Shown one piece after another: positions 35,538 to 45,838 of a stretch of 64,000 nt of DNA; the stretch's first letter is position 1; each line of letters starts with the position of its first letter. The notes beneath the pieces are model-generated. The model was not told the origin of the DNA. It searched no databases and saw only the letters and a program-made list of their open reading frames with translations. Both the position numbers and the translations under genes were made by a program. Source of the DNA: Aminobacter aganoensis (lineage in GTDB: Bacteria > Pseudomonadota > Alphaproteobacteria > Rhizobiales > Rhizobiaceae); contig NZ_JACHOU010000019.1 in NCBI RefSeq assembly GCF_014206975.1, positions 27,189-91,188 on the forward strand, written 5' to 3'.

Positions 35538-36842
35538 TCAGTCGTAGATTCGGAATCGACCGACCAGATCGTGGCTTTCTTCGCGAACGGCAGCCTCGAT
35601 CTTGGCATTGCCGGCTTCGCCGTTGGCCGCAAGGCCATCGATGACGGCCATGGTCATGCGGCCGACCTGGCGGAATTCCTCGGCAAGGAAGCCGCGGGTC
35701 GTGCAGGCCGGCGTGCCCAGCCGGACACCCGAGGTGACCATCGGACCTTGCGGATCGAACGGGATGCCATTCTTGTTGCAGGTGATGTGGGCCCGCCCGA
35801 GGGAGGCTTCCACCGCCTTGCCGGTGAGGTTCTTACGCCTGAGGTCGACAAGCATGAGATGCGTGTCGGTACCGCCCGACACGATATCGACGCCACCCTC
35901 CTGCAGGGTCTCGGCCAGCACCTTGGCGTTGGACACGACGTTCGCGGCATAGACCTTGAAGTCGGGCGTCAGCGCCTCGCCGAAGGCAACGGCCTTGGCT
36001 GCGATGACGTGCATCAGCGGGCCGCCCTGCAAGCCGGGGAAGACGGCCGAGTTGATCTTCTTGCCGATCTCCTCGTCGTTGGACAGCACCATGCCGCCGC
36101 GCGGGCCGCGCAGGGTCTTGTGGGTCGTGGTCGTGACCACATGGGCATGGTCGAGCGGATTGGGATGGACACCGCCGGCAACCAGGCCCGCGAAGTGGGC
36201 CATGTCGACGAACAGCTTGGCGCCGACCTCGTCGGCGATCTCGCGGAACGCCTTGAAATCGATGATGCGCGGATAGGCCGAGCCGCCGGCGAGAATGACC
36301 TTGGGCTGGTGCTTCTTGGCGAGATCGCGCACCTCGTCCATGTCGATGCGGTGCGTGTCGGGCTTGACGCCGTAGGAGACGGGCTTGAACCACTTGCCAG
36401 ACTGGTTGACCGGCGCGCCGTGCGTGAGGTGACCGCCCGCGGCGAGGTTCAGGCCGAGATAGGTGTCGCCTGGCTGCATCAGCGCCATGAACACCGACTG
36501 GTTGGCCTGGCTGCCGGAGTTCGGCTGCACGTTGGCGAAGCTGCAGTTGAACATCGTCTTGGCGCGTTCGCGCGCCAGATCCTCGATCTCGTCGACATAG
36601 GCGCAGCCGCCATAGTAGCGCCGGCCGGGATAGCCCTCGGCATATTTGTTGGTCAGCACCGAGCCCTGGGCCTCGAGCACCGCCTTGGAGACGATATTTT
36701 CCGAAGCGATCAGCTCGATCTCGTCACGCTGGCGCTGGAGTTCGCGATCCATCGCATCGCTGACGGCCGGGTCTGCCTGGGCGACGCCCGTGCGGAAGAA
36801 GTGGCGGGCACTGCCGATACCGGGTCTGGTGGGAATATTCAT
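35538..36842 (-). CDS. glyA: Serine hydroxymethyltransferase
   Basis: A 434-residue PLP enzyme joining methylene-tetrahydrofolate and glycine to serine, the entry step of the serine cycle. The PLP lysine lies in '[15 protein letters not shown]'; '[14 protein letters not shown]' and '[15 protein letters not shown]' are diagnostic. GGGAGGAG precedes ATG 36842. It follows ppc by 43 bp, in which a short GGCGCC hairpin (36859-36874) occurs. Location beside ppc and the NMG operon suggests a methylotrophy-dedicated copy; a housekeeping glyA may exist elsewhere. Confidence 0.96.
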   Translation of the reverse strand: MNIPTRPGIGSARHFFRTGVAQADPAVSDAMDRELQRQRDEIELIASENIVSKAVLEAQGSVLTNKYAEGYPGRRYYGGCAYVDEIEDLARERAKTMFNCSFANVQPNSGSQANQSVFMALMQPGDTYLGLNLAAGGHLTHGAPVNQSGKWFKPVSYGVKPDTHRIDMDEVRDLAKKHQPKVILAGGSAYPRIIDFKAFREIADEVGAKLFVDMAHFAGLVAGGVHPNPLDHAHVVTTTTHKTLRGPRGGMVLSNDEEIGKKINSAVFPGLQGGPLMHVIAAKAVAFGEALTPDFKVYAANVVSNAKVLAETLQEGGVDIVSGGTDTHLMLVDLRRKNLTGKAVEASLGRAHITCNKNGIPFDPQGPMVTSGVRLGTPACTTRGFLAEEFRQVGRMTMAVIDGLAANGEAGNAKIEAAVREESHDLVGRFRIYD

Positions 36843-36885
36843 GAGGCTCCTCCCTTGTGGCGCCCTGCGGCGCCTGAAAACGTGG

Positions 36886-39594
36886 TCATCCTGTCCAGCC
36901 GAGGCCGGCAGAAATGCAATTGATCGAAAGCAATAGCGCGTTGACGGCGCGCTTGGGCTTGGCGGTGGCGCCATCCTGGGCGCGCACCTCGCGCAGCAGC
37001 TGCACCTGCAGCCGGTGGATCGAGTCCATCTGCGGGCGGATGCGGTCGAAATGGCGCTTGAAGGCCGGGAAGCGTTCGGACAGCTTGAGCCCGCCATTGA
37101 CTTCGGCGATCATCCGCCGCGTCAGCGCGTATTCGGCCGCGATCTTGCGATAGATGCGCTCGCCCACTTCGCGGTCCTGCACTAGCCCGGCATAGAGGTA
37201 GCCGATGTCCATGTCGGACTGGTAGAGGCCCTTGTCGACCTCGTCGACGACGAGGCGGAAGAAGCGCGAGCGTTCGAACATCTGCCTGAGCAGGTCAAGG
37301 CCGGCATCGCCGCGCACGTTGACGAAGGAATTCAGCGCGCTGCCAATGCCATACCAGTTGGTCAGCAGGTGCCGGTTCTGGCTCCAGGCGAAAACCCATG
37401 GAATGGCGCGCAAGTCGGAGATGTCCTTGGCACCGAAACGACGCGCCGGACGAGAGCCGATCTTGAGCAGCGACAGTTCCTCCACCGGGCTCGCCTGGTG
37501 GAAGTAGTCGATGAAGCCCGGCTCGTTGATCAGGCCCGAATAAGACGCCTGCGACATGCCGGTCAGCGCTTCCAGCGCCTCGCTGAACTCGGGGATGTCC
37601 TTGAGCTCCGGCTCGTTCGGCGACTTGACGGTGTGGGCGAACACGCTCGCGGCCAGTATCTCAAGCTGGTAGAGACCGGTGCCACGGTTGGCGAACTTCG
37701 ACGACACCACCTCGCCCTGCTCGGTGACGCGCATCGCCCCGCCGATGGTGCCAGCCGGCTGGGCAGCAATCGCCCTGCCCGTCGGCGCACCGCCACGACT
37801 GACCGAACCGCCACGGCCGTGGAAAAAACTGATCTTGACCTTGCGCTTGATGGCGAGCGCCGTGATCCGCCGCTGGGCCTTGTTCAACTCCCAGTTGGAG
37901 GCGAGGAAACCGCCGTCCTTGTTGGAATCGGAGTAGCCAAGCATCACTTCCTGGCTGTTGCCGAAATCGCGAACCGAGCGGCGGACGATGGAAACGCCGA
38001 ACAGCTGGTCCAGAATCTCCGGCGCGGCGCGCAGGTCGGCAATCGTTTCGAACAGCGGCACGACCCTGAGGGCTATGGTTCCGCTGCCGTCGGATGCCGT
38101 CGCCATGCCGGAATACTGCGCCAGCAGATAGACCGCGAGGAGATCGTCGCTCGACCGCGTCATCGACAGGATGAAGGCTCCGACAGCGCCGCCGTTCAGC
38201 CCGGCCGAAGCCTTGCGGATGACGTCGTAGAGGTCGAGCAGCTCCTGCGCCTCTTCCGACAGCGCCAGCCGGTCGACTTCAAGCTGCTCACCGGAGTTCA
38301 GGGCGGCCCGGATACGCGCGGTCCATTGCGGTGTGTCGGGAGAAGGTGCCGTCTCGGGATCGGCGTGCTTGAACAGCTCGCTCAGCACACGGTTGACGAC
38401 GGTGGAGTTCTGCCGAATGTCCAGCGAAACCGTGCGGAAGCCGAAGCTTTCGACCTGCTGGCGCACCGGCCTCACGAAGCGCCGTGCGATCAGCTTGCCG
38501 CCAAGCTGGCCAAGCACGTTTTCCAGCTCGCGCAAGTCGGTCTTGAAGGCTTCCGAACGGGTGTAGGGCTTGGCAGAAGCCTCGCCACGCATAGCCTCCA
38601 GACGGTCGAGCATTGCGGCGGCAAACTGGCGCAAGGGCTCGTCAGGATTGCGTGCGACGATCTCCGAGGCATTGCCGCTGCGATGCAGGGCATGGCCCAG
38701 CGCCTTGATAAACGCTTCCGGAATATCGACGACATTGGAGCTGATGCTGAGCACGGTGACCAGCTTGCGGACCTGGCTGATGTACCAGCCGACGATCGCC
38801 TGGCGGCACTCGTTGAGCGCGTAAGCCGTGGTCTTGGCCGTGACGTTCGGATTGCCGTCGCGGTCGCCACCGATCCATGAGGCGTACCGCATGAAGGACG
38901 GCACCTTGAGATCGTATTCGGGGTAGTGGCGCGCCAGCGCTTCCTCGACGCTTTCATAGAGCTTGGGCGTCGCCTCGAAGATCACCTCGCGGAAGAAGTG
39001 CAGGCCCCAGGCGATCTCGCGCTCGACCGAAGGCCGCTCGAGCCGCAATTCGCCCGACATCCACAGCAGTTCGATCTCGCTCTTGAGGTCGTCGATCAGC
39101 TGTTCACGCTCACGCGGCGCCCAGCGCTGCTGCTCGAGTTCGGTCAGCTTGCGGTAGATGCGGCGATGAATTTCGAGGACGGTGACACGCTTGGCCTCCG
39201 TCGGGTGCGCCGTCATGGTCGGCCCGACGCTGAGCGCATCGAGGGTAGCCTGGATTTCCTCGGCCGGGTAGCCGGCGGCGGCGATCTCGCCCATCACATT
39301 GGCGAAGGAGCCGATGACTTCGTCGGCACCGCCCATCTGCTCCAGCTCGCGCCGAGAGCGCATGGCCAGAAGCTCATTGGCAATGGCGACGAGTTGGAAC
39401 CAGATACCGGTCGCCTGCAGCGCGGCGATGCGTTGCCCGCTTTCGAGCGCATCGAGGCTCACGCGGCCGGTAAGAACCTCGGCCATATCGGGCTCGCGTT
39501 CGCTGACGACGGCCAACAGCACCCTGAACAGCAGGCTGCGGACGTCCTCACGAAAGCTGAGTGGTTTGCTCTCCTCCAAGCGGCACCCATTCAT
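36886..39594 (-). CDS. ppc: Phosphoenolpyruvate carboxylase
   Basis: A 902-residue enzyme that fixes bicarbonate onto PEP to give oxaloacetate, the carboxylation step of the serine cycle. Motifs: TAHPTE (about 130), '[10 protein letters not shown]' and the catalytic '[12 protein letters not shown]' loop in the C-terminal half, and the '[13 protein letters not shown]' end (family end is usually NTG). The ATG at 39594 has no strong ribosome site; a GGAGGAG lies inside the first codons, so the start could differ slightly. Upstream of glyA, likely one transcript. Confidence 0.95.
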   Translation of the reverse strand: MNGCRLEESKPLSFREDVRSLLFRVLLAVVSEREPDMAEVLTGRVSLDALESGQRIAALQATGIWFQLVAIANELLAMRSRRELEQMGGADEVIGSFANVMGEIAAAGYPAEEIQATLDALSVGPTMTAHPTEAKRVTVLEIHRRIYRKLTELEQQRWAPREREQLIDDLKSEIELLWMSGELRLERPSVEREIAWGLHFFREVIFEATPKLYESVEEALARHYPEYDLKVPSFMRYASWIGGDRDGNPNVTAKTTAYALNECRQAIVGWYISQVRKLVTVLSISSNVVDIPEAFIKALGHALHRSGNASEIVARNPDEPLRQFAAAMLDRLEAMRGEASAKPYTRSEAFKTDLRELENVLGQLGGKLIARRFVRPVRQQVESFGFRTVSLDIRQNSTVVNRVLSELFKHADPETAPSPDTPQWTARIRAALNSGEQLEVDRLALSEEAQELLDLYDVIRKASAGLNGGAVGAFILSMTRSSDDLLAVYLLAQYSGMATASDGSGTIALRVVPLFETIADLRAAPEILDQLFGVSIVRRSVRDFGNSQEVMLGYSDSNKDGGFLASNWELNKAQRRITALAIKRKVKISFFHGRGGSVSRGGAPTGRAIAAQPAGTIGGAMRVTEQGEVVSSKFANRGTGLYQLEILAASVFAHTVKSPNEPELKDIPEFSEALEALTGMSQASYSGLINEPGFIDYFHQASPVEELSLLKIGSRPARRFGAKDISDLRAIPWVFAWSQNRHLLTNWYGIGSALNSFVNVRGDAGLDLLRQMFERSRFFRLVVDEVDKGLYQSDMDIGYLYAGLVQDREVGERIYRKIAAEYALTRRMIAEVNGGLKLSERFPAFKRHFDRIRPQMDSIHRLQVQLLREVRAQDGATAKPKRAVNALLLSINCISAGLGWTG

Positions 39595-39960
39595 CTCGTG
39601 TTGTTCCGGGACGCCGGTTCGTTGAGCCGGCTATCCAGGAAATGCAGTTTTCCTGATGCCGAGCAGACCGGTTTTCCGTCCCTTTGAAAACGCCCGGACG
39701 GGTAGATTTCCTATTCGTTCGGGTGGTGCCGATACTGGCCGAACGATGATCGAAAAACCCCAAATTGGACTACCGCAAGGGGCGGAAAATCAGGAGCTTC
39801 CAGCAGGTTGGTCCAGTGCGATTTGCAGTGGACGAGATTTAACTCATGTGCAAATATGTTGAATACAAGGCAAGTATGGGAGGCACATTACAGTGAGGTC
39901 CAATACCCAATTCCGCGTTGCCACAGCACAATCCAACCGAGCTTGAAGAGGAACACGCCC
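39595..39960. other. 366-bp divergent region between ppc and a plus-strand gene
   Basis: No gene seen. It must contain the promoters of ppc (minus) and of the 124-residue gene (plus). A loose inverted repeat GTCCA (39811-39815) and TGGAC (39829-39833) is the only structure noticed, followed by an AT-rich stretch to about 39860. Confidence 0.5.
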
Positions 39961-40335
39961 ATGCAGAAAGTGCTGCCGGAACTCTATGAGGGCCACGCGC
40001 CCATCACCCTTCAGAACGCCTTCCATGACGCGCTCGAAGCACTTGAGGAGTGGAAGGAAGGCAACGAGGAACCTCTCGTACCTGTCGATGGCTTCAACGT
40101 CCCGATCAGCCATGTCTTCGCCCGCATGAGCGCCTGCACCGACCTGCTGCCGCTCAGGACGCGCGACGTTCTCGAGACCATCATTGACAAGGGTTCGTTC
40201 CGCGCCTCGGGCGGTTCGCTCTATGCCGACGGCGCCAAGCTGGTGATGCCGCTCTGCGTTGAACTTCTGACCTTGTCGTTGCTGCGCCCGAGCGCATCGC
40301 TCGCCCAGTTGCACAAGGCTTGCGTCGACGCCTGA
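39961..40335 (+). CDS. Conserved-looking small protein, unknown function
   Basis: A 124-residue soluble protein, acidic in the first half ('ALEALEEWKEGNEEPLVPVDGF') and hydrophobic at the C-terminus. I recognise no family. It is the only plus-strand gene inside the C1 island, placed between the mgd operon end and ppc, and it has its own terminator. A ribosome site AAGAGGAA lies upstream of the ATG. Confidence 0.6.
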   Translation: MQKVLPELYEGHAPITLQNAFHDALEALEEWKEGNEEPLVPVDGFNVPISHVFARMSACTDLLPLRTRDVLETIIDKGSFRASGGSLYADGAKLVMPLCVELLTLSLLRPSASLAQLHKACVDA

Positions 40336-40363
40336 GCGTCAACCGAATTTGTCGTTCTGCCTG

Positions 40364-40398
40364 GCCGCCACGCATGCCGTGGCGGCAGTCGCATTTTT
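40364..40398 (+). terminator. Terminator of the 124-residue gene
   Basis: A perfect 9-bp stem (gccgccacg at 40364-40372, cgtggcggc at 40378-40386) is followed by AGTCGCATTTTT. It lies 28 bp after the stop codon. Confidence 0.65.
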
Positions 40399-40433
40399 GA
40401 ACTTCTGATTTTGCCGCGCCTGACCCGCCTACG

Positions 40434-40461
40434 AAAAAGCCCCGGATCGCTCCGGGGCTTT
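40434..40461 (-). terminator. Terminator of the NMG operon
   Basis: A perfect 11-bp stem (aaagccccgga at 40436-40446, tccggggcttt at 40451-40461, loop tcgc). Read on the minus strand it ends in five T, 26 bp after the mgdD stop. It can also act on the plus strand. Confidence 0.85.
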
Positions 40462-40487
40462 CGCTTATCTGCAATTCTTGCAGGCGT

Positions 40488-41123
40488 TCAGGCCGCCGCG
40501 CGCGTCCGTGACGTGTCAACGCCATATTCCAGCGACGAATCCACGATGGTGTGCCACAGGCTGTCGGCAAAGCTGGTGAAAACCAGCATGCTATAGACCG
40601 GATGGCCGTCGGCGCCATTCGCCTCACGGTAGAAATTGACCGCCGTGTGGTCGACCGCCGTATTTGCCGCAGCGCCGACCGGAAAGGCAGCGTCGTGCAA
40701 ATCGAGCGACGAGAACTTGGCGATCGCATCGCGGCCGCGAGGGCCGGAAACCCGGATCAGGCAGCGGCCGTCCGACTGGTCGGAAAGCGAGGCCGAGCCG
40801 GAGAACGCCTGGCTCATGGCATCGATCTGCGAGCTCTCGTCCGTCCGTGGTGCCAGGACGGTGAACTGGTCGGGTCCCGACCAAACGAGCGTCGCAGTCT
40901 TGCCTGCGACGGCCTTCGGCGTGCTCGGCGCATCGACGCCGAACAGCTTCTTTGCCGCCTTGGCGGTGTCGGCAGCCTTGCCGCGCCGGGCCATGACCTG
41001 GACCAGCACGAGGTCGCGCACCTCGACAAGCGTCACGCCTGCTTGGGCACTGGCCACGCCATGGCGGCCGGCGACGAGCGCCTTCTGGAGCGGCGATTGA
41101 GTGTTCCAGGAAAAATCAGCCAC
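40488..41123 (-). CDS. mgdD: N-methylglutamate dehydrogenase subunit D (sarcosine oxidase gamma-like)
   Basis: A 211-residue protein of the sarcosine oxidase gamma (SoxG) family, the smaller folate-side subunit of the heterotetramer. Features include 'DGRCLIRVSGPRGRDAIAKFSSLDLH' and the C-terminal 'SFADSLWHTIVDSSLEYG'. I take the GTG at 41123 as start: GAAGGAGTG precedes it, and it overlaps the mgdC stop by 8 bp. Last gene of the NMG operon. Assigned to NMG dehydrogenase over sarcosine oxidase because mgs and gmaS genes lie in the same operon. Confidence 0.87.
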   Translation of the reverse strand: MADFSWNTQSPLQKALVAGRHGVASAQAGVTLVEVRDLVLVQVMARRGKAADTAKAAKKLFGVDAPSTPKAVAGKTATLVWSGPDQFTVLAPRTDESSQIDAMSQAFSGSASLSDQSDGRCLIRVSGPRGRDAIAKFSSLDLHDAAFPVGAAANTAVDHTAVNFYREANGADGHPVYSMLVFTSFADSLWHTIVDSSLEYGVDTSRTRAAA

Positions 41124-44100
41124 GCTGGCGCACTCCTTCGGGATCGTAGAAGACTGGGCTGCAGATCTCGGCTTCATAGTCCTCGCTCCGCAGCGGATCG
41201 TGGATGCGGACGATCTCGCCGATGCGTTCGCGGCCGCGCTCGACCAGGCCGAGGCCGATCCACTGTTCCATCATCGGCGAGTAGCAGACCGACGTGACGT
41301 AACCCTGGTCGGTCGCCGGACCCGGGATGCCGCCCTTGGGGATGACATGCGCACCGGAGCGCAGGCGGCGTGCACGGTCGAGCGGCTTGATGCCGACGAC
41401 GACCTGGCGGTCGGTTGCGGTCAGCGCCTCGCGGCCGGCCATGACTCGGCCGATGAAGTCCTTCTTCTTCGACATCATCTTGCCGAGGCCGAGGTCGTCA
41501 GCCGTCGTCATGCCATTGAGTTCGGGACCGGCAACGTGGCCCTTCTCGATGCGCATGACGCCAAGCGCCTCGGTGCCGTAAGGCGTCACGCCATAAGGCT
41601 TTCCGGCGATCATCAGATTCTCGGCCATCGCCGCGCCGTAGCGCGCCGGCACCGAGATTTCGAAGGCAATTTCACCCGAAAACGAGATGCGGAACAGGCG
41701 GGCGGTGACTCCGCCGCGCAGCTTGACCTCGCGGGCACCCATGAAGGGGAAGCCTTCGTTGCTCATGTCTTCCGACGGATCGACCAGCGCCTGCAAGAGC
41801 TTGCGGGTATTCGGACCTGCGATCGAGAACTGGGCCCACTGGTCGGACGCAGACGACAGTTGCACGTCGAGTTCGGGCCAGAGCACCTGGCGGCAGAATT
41901 CGAGATGCGCCATGACCGGTCCGGCCTTGGCTGTGGTCGTGGTCAGGAAGTAGTGGTCTTCGGCAAGACGCGATGTCGTGCCGTCATCCATGACGATGCC
42001 ATCCTCGCGCAGCATCAGGCCGTAGCGGGCCTTGCCGACGCCGAGAGACGAGAAGGCATTGATGTAGACGCGATCCAGGAACGTGCCTGCATCGGCGCCG
42101 CGCACGTCGACCTTGCCCAGGGTGGAGACGTCGCAGAAGCCGACGCCGTTGCGCACGGCGAGCACTTCGCGGGTGACCGATTCAATCCAGTCCTTCTCGC
42201 CCGGCTGCGGGTACCACTGGGCACGCTTCCACAGACCGGTGTCAACGAACACCGCACCGCGGGCCGCGGCCCAGTGATGCGAGGGCGTCAGGCGCCAGGC
42301 GTGGAAACTCTCGTCGCGGTGATGGCCGGCGAGCGCGCCGATCGCCACCGGTGCATATGGCGGACGATAGATCGTCGTGCCGGTCTGCGAGATGGTGCGG
42401 CCGGTGGCATCGGCCATGATGGCAAGGCCGGTGATGTTGGAGGTCTTGCCCTGGTCGGTCGCCATGCCAAGCGTCGTGTAGCGCTTGAGATGTTCGACAC
42501 TCTCGAAGCCTTCGCGCTGGGCCAACGTCACGTCGGATGCGGTGACGTCGTGCTGGAAGTCGACGAACGCCTTGCCCTTGGCCTTGACCTGCCAGAGCGG
42601 CGAGATCGCGTAGACCTCGTCGCCCGCTTCCGAGGCTTCGCCGGCATTGCCCGAAGCGCCGCAATCGGCGGCCGCGGCCGCACCGGCGGCATGACCGTCG
42701 CGCAGGCACGCACCAAGCGAGAATTCGCCATTGGCAGCGCCCGCCATGACCATGCCCGTCGGGCAGTCGCCCGGCACGAACGCCGCGATGTCGTCACGCC
42801 ACACCGGCTTGCCGCGATGGAAGCAGGACAGGCCCACATTGGGGTTCCAGCCGCCGGACACCGCCAGACAGTCGGCATCGATCTGCTGCTTCCTGCCATC
42901 GGCGGCAGTCACCACAACGCCGCGCACGCCATCGACGCCGCCCTTGACGTCGGTCACGCCGCCGGCCAGCACGCGCAGATCGGAGAGTTCGGCCAGTGCC
43001 TGGTATTCCGCCGGCACCTTGCCGCGCGGGTCGATCACTGCTGCGATGTCGCCGCCGGCCTGCTGGATCGCCTCGACCGTGCGCCAGCCGTCGTCATTGT
43101 TGGTGAACAGCGCGACGCGCTTGCCGGGCATCGCCGCGAAGCGATGGACGTAGGTGCGCACGGCGGAAGCCATCATCACGCCCGGACGGTCGTTGCCCGG
43201 GAAGGCGATCGGCCGCTCGATGGCACCGGCAGTGACCACCGAGCGCTTGGCGACGATGCGCCAAATCCGCTGGCGGACCTGATGCGGACCCGGAACGGGG
43301 ATGTGATCGCTGACGCGCTCGAGCGCGGCATGGACGCCGCCGTCATAGACGCCAAACAGCGCCGTGCGGGTCATGATGCGAACGTTGGCCATCCCATCGA
43401 GTTCGCCGGTCGCACGCCGCACCCACTCCTCGGCATGCATGCCGTCGATCTCGCCGCCGTCGCTGAGCAGGCGGCCGCCCAGACGATTGTCTTCTTCGAC
43501 CAAGATGACGCGCGAACCGGCTCGGCCAGCGGCCAGTGCCGCCGAAAGACCGGTGGGGCCGGCACCAACGACGAGCACGTCGCAATGCGCCCAGGCCTTG
43601 TCGTAGTGGTCGGGATCCGGCAGTTCCGCACTCTTGCCGAGACCGGCTGCGCGGCGGATGATCGGCTCGTAGATCGCTTCCCAGAACTTCGCCGGCCACA
43701 TGAAGGTCTTGTAGTAGAAGCCTGCGACAAAGATCGGCGAGAACAGCTGGTTGATCGACATGACGTCGCGACGCAGCGATGGCCAGCGGTTCTGGCTCTG
43801 GGCGATCAGCCCGTCATAGAGTTCCTGTGTGGTGGCGCGGGTGTTCGGCTCCTTGCGGGCGCCGGTGCGCATCTCGACCAGCGCGCTCGGCTCTTCCGAA
43901 CCAGCGGTGATGATGCCGCGCGGGCGGTGGTACTTGAACGATCGGGCGACCAGCTTGACGCCATTGGCGACGAGCGCCGAGGCGAGCGTATCACCAGCAA
44001 AGCCCGTCATGGTCTTGCCGTCGAAGGAGAACTGAAGCGGCGCCTGGCGATCGATCAGACCGCCGCTGCGCAGCCGATGCGACTGGCTGGCGGATGCAGC

Positions 44101-44175
44101 CTGGCTGCGTGCGCTGGTGCTGCCTTCGGCAGCGGCCGTCCTGCCGAGCGGTTCGGATCCGGAATAGCCCGACAT
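41116..44175 (-). CDS. mgdC: N-methylglutamate dehydrogenase subunit C (sarcosine oxidase alpha-like)
   Basis: A 1019-residue multidomain subunit. An Ala/Ser-rich tail (about 1-37) precedes a Fer2_4-like domain ('FSFDGKTMTGFAGDTLASALVANGV', about 49-73). A dinucleotide-binding GAGPTG motif is at about 204-209. A C-terminal aminomethyltransferase (GcvT-like) region (about 620-1010) is the tetrahydrofolate site where the methylene group is captured. The complex oxidises N-methylglutamate to glutamate and yields methylene-tetrahydrofolate or formaldehyde. AGGAG precedes ATG 44175; 2 bp after mgdB. Confidence 0.92.
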   Translation of the reverse strand: MSGYSGSEPLGRTAAAEGSTSARSQAASASQSHRLRSGGLIDRQAPLQFSFDGKTMTGFAGDTLASALVANGVKLVARSFKYHRPRGIITAGSEEPSALVEMRTGARKEPNTRATTQELYDGLIAQSQNRWPSLRRDVMSINQLFSPIFVAGFYYKTFMWPAKFWEAIYEPIIRRAAGLGKSAELPDPDHYDKAWAHCDVLVVGAGPTGLSAALAAGRAGSRVILVEEDNRLGGRLLSDGGEIDGMHAEEWVRRATGELDGMANVRIMTRTALFGVYDGGVHAALERVSDHIPVPGPHQVRQRIWRIVAKRSVVTAGAIERPIAFPGNDRPGVMMASAVRTYVHRFAAMPGKRVALFTNNDDGWRTVEAIQQAGGDIAAVIDPRGKVPAEYQALAELSDLRVLAGGVTDVKGGVDGVRGVVVTAADGRKQQIDADCLAVSGGWNPNVGLSCFHRGKPVWRDDIAAFVPGDCPTGMVMAGAANGEFSLGACLRDGHAAGAAAAADCGASGNAGEASEAGDEVYAISPLWQVKAKGKAFVDFQHDVTASDVTLAQREGFESVEHLKRYTTLGMATDQGKTSNITGLAIMADATGRTISQTGTTIYRPPYAPVAIGALAGHHRDESFHAWRLTPSHHWAAARGAVFVDTGLWKRAQWYPQPGEKDWIESVTREVLAVRNGVGFCDVSTLGKVDVRGADAGTFLDRVYINAFSSLGVGKARYGLMLREDGIVMDDGTTSRLAEDHYFLTTTTAKAGPVMAHLEFCRQVLWPELDVQLSSASDQWAQFSIAGPNTRKLLQALVDPSEDMSNEGFPFMGAREVKLRGGVTARLFRISFSGEIAFEISVPARYGAAMAENLMIAGKPYGVTPYGTEALGVMRIEKGHVAGPELNGMTTADDLGLGKMMSKKKDFIGRVMAGREALTATDRQVVVGIKPLDRARRLRSGAHVIPKGGIPGPATDQGYVTSVCYSPMMEQWIGLGLVERGRERIGEIVRIHDPLRSEDYEAEICSPVFYDPEGVRQRG

Positions 44176-44177
44176 CT

Positions 44178-44486
44178 TTATTCTCCTGCCTGCACCGGCT
44201 TCGACGCGCCCACACCGGGGGCTGCCGTCACCGATCTGAATTCATGCGTCACGGTGTTGCGCTCGGCGATCAGCCAGGAGCGGCAGCCACCGCCGTGATA
44301 CCAGTACTCGCGCATGAAGCCGGCTACGTTGTCGCGCAGATAAACATAGTCGTAGAAGGCGTCTTCGACGCGCTCGGGGCTTTCCCCGCTATCGACTGCG
44401 AAGTTGGGCCGCTTGGGCGAGGCGTCGCCGAGATAGGTGAACTCGCCGTTCTCGCGTTCGCCGCAGAAAGGACATGCAATACGCAT
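44178..44486 (-). CDS. mgdB: N-methylglutamate dehydrogenase subunit B (sarcosine oxidase delta-like)
   Basis: A 102-residue SoxD-type subunit. The N-terminal 'MRIACPFCGERENGEF' holds the CPFC zinc-binding pair, with other ligands later ('HGGGCRSWLIAERNTVTHEF'). 'NVAGFMREYWYHGGGCR' is diagnostic of sarcosine oxidase delta. It lies 16 bp after mgdA and 2 bp before mgdC. Confidence 0.92.
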   Translation of the reverse strand: MRIACPFCGERENGEFTYLGDASPKRPNFAVDSGESPERVEDAFYDYVYLRDNVAGFMREYWYHGGGCRSWLIAERNTVTHEFRSVTAAPGVGASKPVQAGE

Positions 44487-44502
44487 TCCGCCAGTCTCGC
44501 TT

Positions 44503-45756
44503 TCAGTGCAGGTTGGGTTGGGCGCCTTGGCCCTTTTCGTCGATCATCGCGCCGCGGCGGAACCGGTCGAGCCGGAAGCGCGCCGCTTCGGGGTGCGGTT
44601 CGTCGCGCGCCAGCAGATGGGCAAAGACGAGACCGGATGCCGGTGTCGCCTTGAAGCCGCCATAGCACCAGCCGGCGTTGAGATAGAGGCCGTCGACGGG
44701 CGTCTTGTCGATGATCGGCGTACCGTCCATCGACATGTCCATGATGCCGCCCCACTGGCGCAGCATGCGGACGCGGCCGATCATCGGCATGACCGCCATG
44801 CCGCCTTCGCAGACGTCTTCCACCACCGGCATGTTGCCGCGCTGGGCGTAGGAATTGTAGCCGTCGAGGTCGCCGCCGAAAACGAGGCCGCCCTTGTCGG
44901 ACTGGCTGATGTAGAAGTGGCCCGCGCCGAAGGTTACAACACCGGGGATGAGCGGCTTGATCGCCTCGGTGACGAAGGCCTGGAGCACGTGGCTTTCGAT
45001 CGGCAGCTTCATGCCGGCCATGGCTGCCACTTTCGACGTGCTGCCGGCAACCGCCATGCCGACCTTGCCGGCACTGATCTTGCCGCGCGACGTCTCGACG
45101 CCGGTGACCTTACCGTTCTGGTCGCGAACGAAGCCGGTGACTTCGCAATTCTGGATGATGTCGACACCGCGCTGGTCGGCGGCACGGGCATAGCCCCAGA
45201 CCACCGCATCGTGGCGGGCAGTGCCGCCGCGGCGCTGCAGCAGGCCGCCCATGATCGGGAAGCGCGGGCTGTCGTAGTTCAGGAACGGCAGTTCCTTGCG
45301 GATCTGCACCGCGTCGAGCAGCTCGGCATCGATACCGTTGATGCGCATGGTGTTGCCGCGGCGGGCGAAGGCGTCGCGCTGGGCGTCGGAGTGATAGAGA
45401 TTGATGATGCCGCGCTGGCTGACCATCGCGTTGTAGTTGAGGTCCTGCTCCATGCGCTCCCACAGCTTCATCGAAAGCTCGTAGAAGCCGGTATTGCCGG
45501 GAAGGCCGTAGTTGGAGCGGATGATGGTGGTGTTGCGGCCGGCATTGCCGGAACCGATCCAGCCCTTTTCGAGCACCGCGACATTGCGGATGCCGTACTC
45601 GTTGGCGAGGAAATAGGCCGTGGCCAGGCCGTGGCCGCCACCGCCGATGATGATCACATCGTAGTGGCTCTTGGGTGCCGGATCGCGCCAGGCCCGGGTC
45701 CAGCCTTGATGGCCGGACAAAGCTGCCTTGGCGAGTGAGAAGATCGAATATTTCAT
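44503..45756 (-). CDS. mgdA: N-methylglutamate dehydrogenase subunit A (sarcosine oxidase beta-like)
   Basis: A 417-residue FAD-dependent oxidoreductase of the DAO superfamily, related to sarcosine oxidase beta; it oxidises the N-methyl group. The FAD-binding 'YDVIIIGGGGHGLATAYFLA' is at about 32-51; 'GSGNAGRNTTIIRSNYG' is a diagnostic block near the flavin. The C-terminal 'LNAGWCYGGFKATPASG' is also typical. It is separated from gmaS by 82 bp containing a perfect hairpin, so its expression level may differ from the upstream genes. Confidence 0.92.
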   Translation of the reverse strand: MKYSIFSLAKAALSGHQGWTRAWRDPAPKSHYDVIIIGGGGHGLATAYFLANEYGIRNVAVLEKGWIGSGNAGRNTTIIRSNYGLPGNTGFYELSMKLWERMEQDLNYNAMVSQRGIINLYHSDAQRDAFARRGNTMRINGIDAELLDAVQIRKELPFLNYDSPRFPIMGGLLQRRGGTARHDAVVWGYARAADQRGVDIIQNCEVTGFVRDQNGKVTGVETSRGKISAGKVGMAVAGSTSKVAAMAGMKLPIESHVLQAFVTEAIKPLIPGVVTFGAGHFYISQSDKGGLVFGGDLDGYNSYAQRGNMPVVEDVCEGGMAVMPMIGRVRMLRQWGGIMDMSMDGTPIIDKTPVDGLYLNAGWCYGGFKATPASGLVFAHLLARDEPHPEAARFRLDRFRRGAMIDEKGQGAQPNLH

Positions 45757-45795
45757 CGCATGTGTTCCGGCGAAATGTGAGGTGTGCCCGAGGCC

Positions 45796-45820
45796 GCGCC
45801 CGATCTAAATGATCGGGCGC
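45796..45820 (-). other. Perfect intercistronic hairpin between gmaS and mgdA
   Basis: GCGCCCGATC (45796-45805), TAAAT, GATCGGGCGC (45811-45820): a perfect 10-bp stem in the 82-bp gap. No T-tract follows on the minus strand. It may stabilise the gmaS end or attenuate mgd transcription. Confidence 0.7.
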
Positions 45821-45838
45821 TGAGCCTGTTCGTATGCC

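Noticed and set aside
41101..44298. A 1065-codon open frame on the plus strand
   Set aside because: It is antisense to mgdC, whose protein is clearly homologous to sarcosine oxidase alpha. Long antisense frames are expected in GC-rich codon usage; the translation has no family-like features.
40488..45756. Heterotetrameric sarcosine oxidase (soxBDAG)
   Set aside because: The subunits have this fold, but the same operon carries mgsABC and gmaS, which indicates N-methylglutamate dehydrogenase. Enzyme assay would settle it.
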